From Nymphaea colorata (lineage: Eukaryota > Streptophyta > Magnoliopsida > Nymphaeales > Nymphaeaceae): a DNA stretch of 64,000 nt. Shown here in pieces: positions 63,401-64,000 of the stretch. The number at the start of each line of letters is the position of its first letter. The first letter of the stretch is position 1. Location: positions 434,001 to 498,000 of the forward strand of contig NC_045146.1 of assembly GCF_008831285.2 (NCBI RefSeq), read 5' to 3'. Under the pieces are notes generated by a model that saw nothing but the letters and a program-made list of their open reading frames with translations, had not been told where the DNA came from and made no database searches. The position numbers were made by a program, and so were the translations under genes.

Positions 63401-63500
63401 CTTGCCACCGACTCATTTAGTGGCAAATTGTATTGCTACGTTTCTGATAATCTATAATTAGACGCAACAATTATGTTACTGATTATTATCATTGACACAA
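57490..63500. other. Intergenic stretch with small repeats only
   Basis: No gene recognised. Contents: a 36-bp tandem duplication at 59730-59801 (GTCTTTCATCAATAGTAA); an ATTCATGAAACA-family fragment at 61105-61200; and a fragment at 62120-62430 resembling the interior of the hAT-type elements at 7062-7490, with a doubled ACCATATCTATGTTCA. There is also a 35-bp tandem duplication at 63209-63266. The frames at 57599-57869 on the minus strand are relatively Cys/Arg-rich but match no family I know. Confidence 0.45.
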
Positions 63501-63515
63501 AATGTGCATCATTAA

Positions 63516-63917
63516 CTAGCCAAAGTGACTCACTAACGCATTGTCTGTGTTCTGATTCTTCTTGGTACCTGATATGTTCATCCACTGCCGGTGGAAATTT
63601 CTGAACCACATGGTAAGGAAATAAACACAAAACAGATCAGGGTCTATCCTCAGCGCCTCTGTAAGACATTCAATCATGATTTTGATTTTGATTTATAAAT
63701 TGCCACATCAAAAAAAAACAGCAGCCATGTTATATGACTAATTTTGCGTACAATCTTAGCTAAACTAGTTTAATTTTATCCAAAAATTCTAAATGTTCAA
63801 GAAAGAACAGGTCTAAATAGCATAATGCTGCATGAACAAGCAAAGAAAGCTAATTCATATGCAACCACACCTGGAACAGGTAGAAGAGAGTTGCACGTAG
63901 CTCTTCATAAGCAAAGG
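63516..63917 (-). CDS. Possible last two exons of a gene entering from the right edge
   Basis: Minus strand. A frame reading FAYEELRATLFYLFQ ends at a CAG/GTGTGG donor (exon about 63917-63871). After a 214-bp intron, an acceptor at 63658-63657 continues in the same phase with ALRIDPDLFCVYFLTMWFRN and stops at a TAG (63518-63516). The joined frame is open and looks protein-like. The upstream part would lie beyond the window or in the last 80 bases. I do not recognise the protein. The acceptor choice (CAGAG rather than CAG) is forced by frame, which weakens the call. Confidence 0.3.
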
Positions 63918-64000
63918 CTCAGTCTGATCGTTCTCCTTATCTTCATTAGAGATGTTTTCCTATGACGCAATATCAGTTTAACTAATACCCAGATTCACTA

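Overview
The window is nuclear DNA of a flowering plant. The evidence is GT..AG introns up to about 8 kb, AT-rich intergenic DNA with many microsatellites and small inverted-repeat transposons, and three recognisable plant gene families. I cannot place the species; an AGAMOUS-type MADS gene with very long introns would fit many angiosperm lineages. There are no operons, phage genes, CRISPR arrays or organelle gene blocks.

Layout. (1) 1-3210, plus strand: a complete five-exon HVA22 (TB2/DP1-type ER membrane) gene of 159 aa, whose 5' UTR probably contains the intron that opens the window. (2) 3210-17480: intergenic, holding two related hAT-type non-autonomous elements with 8-bp target-site-like flanks, two long (AT)n tracts and several copies of a short inverted-repeat family. 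(3) 17480-35110, plus strand: a complete C-class AGAMOUS-like MADS-box gene with seven main coding exons plus a last exon that carries only one coding base and the stop (224 aa). Its introns include 5.3 kb after the MADS exon, the position of the known AGAMOUS regulatory intron, and 8.1 kb after the next exon. (4) 35110-38450: intergenic between convergent genes, rich in the same small repeats. (5) 38451-47482, minus strand: a GDSL esterase/lipase gene with a full catalytic set. It has two terminal exons of identical length (224 bp) and identical splice phase, 3.7 kb apart, so either can complete the protein. (6) 47600-64000: mostly repeat-rich intergenic DNA with a 13-copy 47/48-bp minisatellite showing a three-unit higher-order period, a MIRNA-like fold-back, a SINE-like piece, and three isolated exon-like stretches on the minus strand that I could not identify.

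The genes do not form a pathway: HVA22 acts in ER/vesicle membranes, the MADS protein specifies stamen and carpel identity, and the GDSL enzyme is a predicted secreted esterase. The points most worth a second look are the duplicated terminal exon of the GDSL gene, the fold-back at 53981-54123, the minisatellite, and the AGAMOUS introns and split stop codon.
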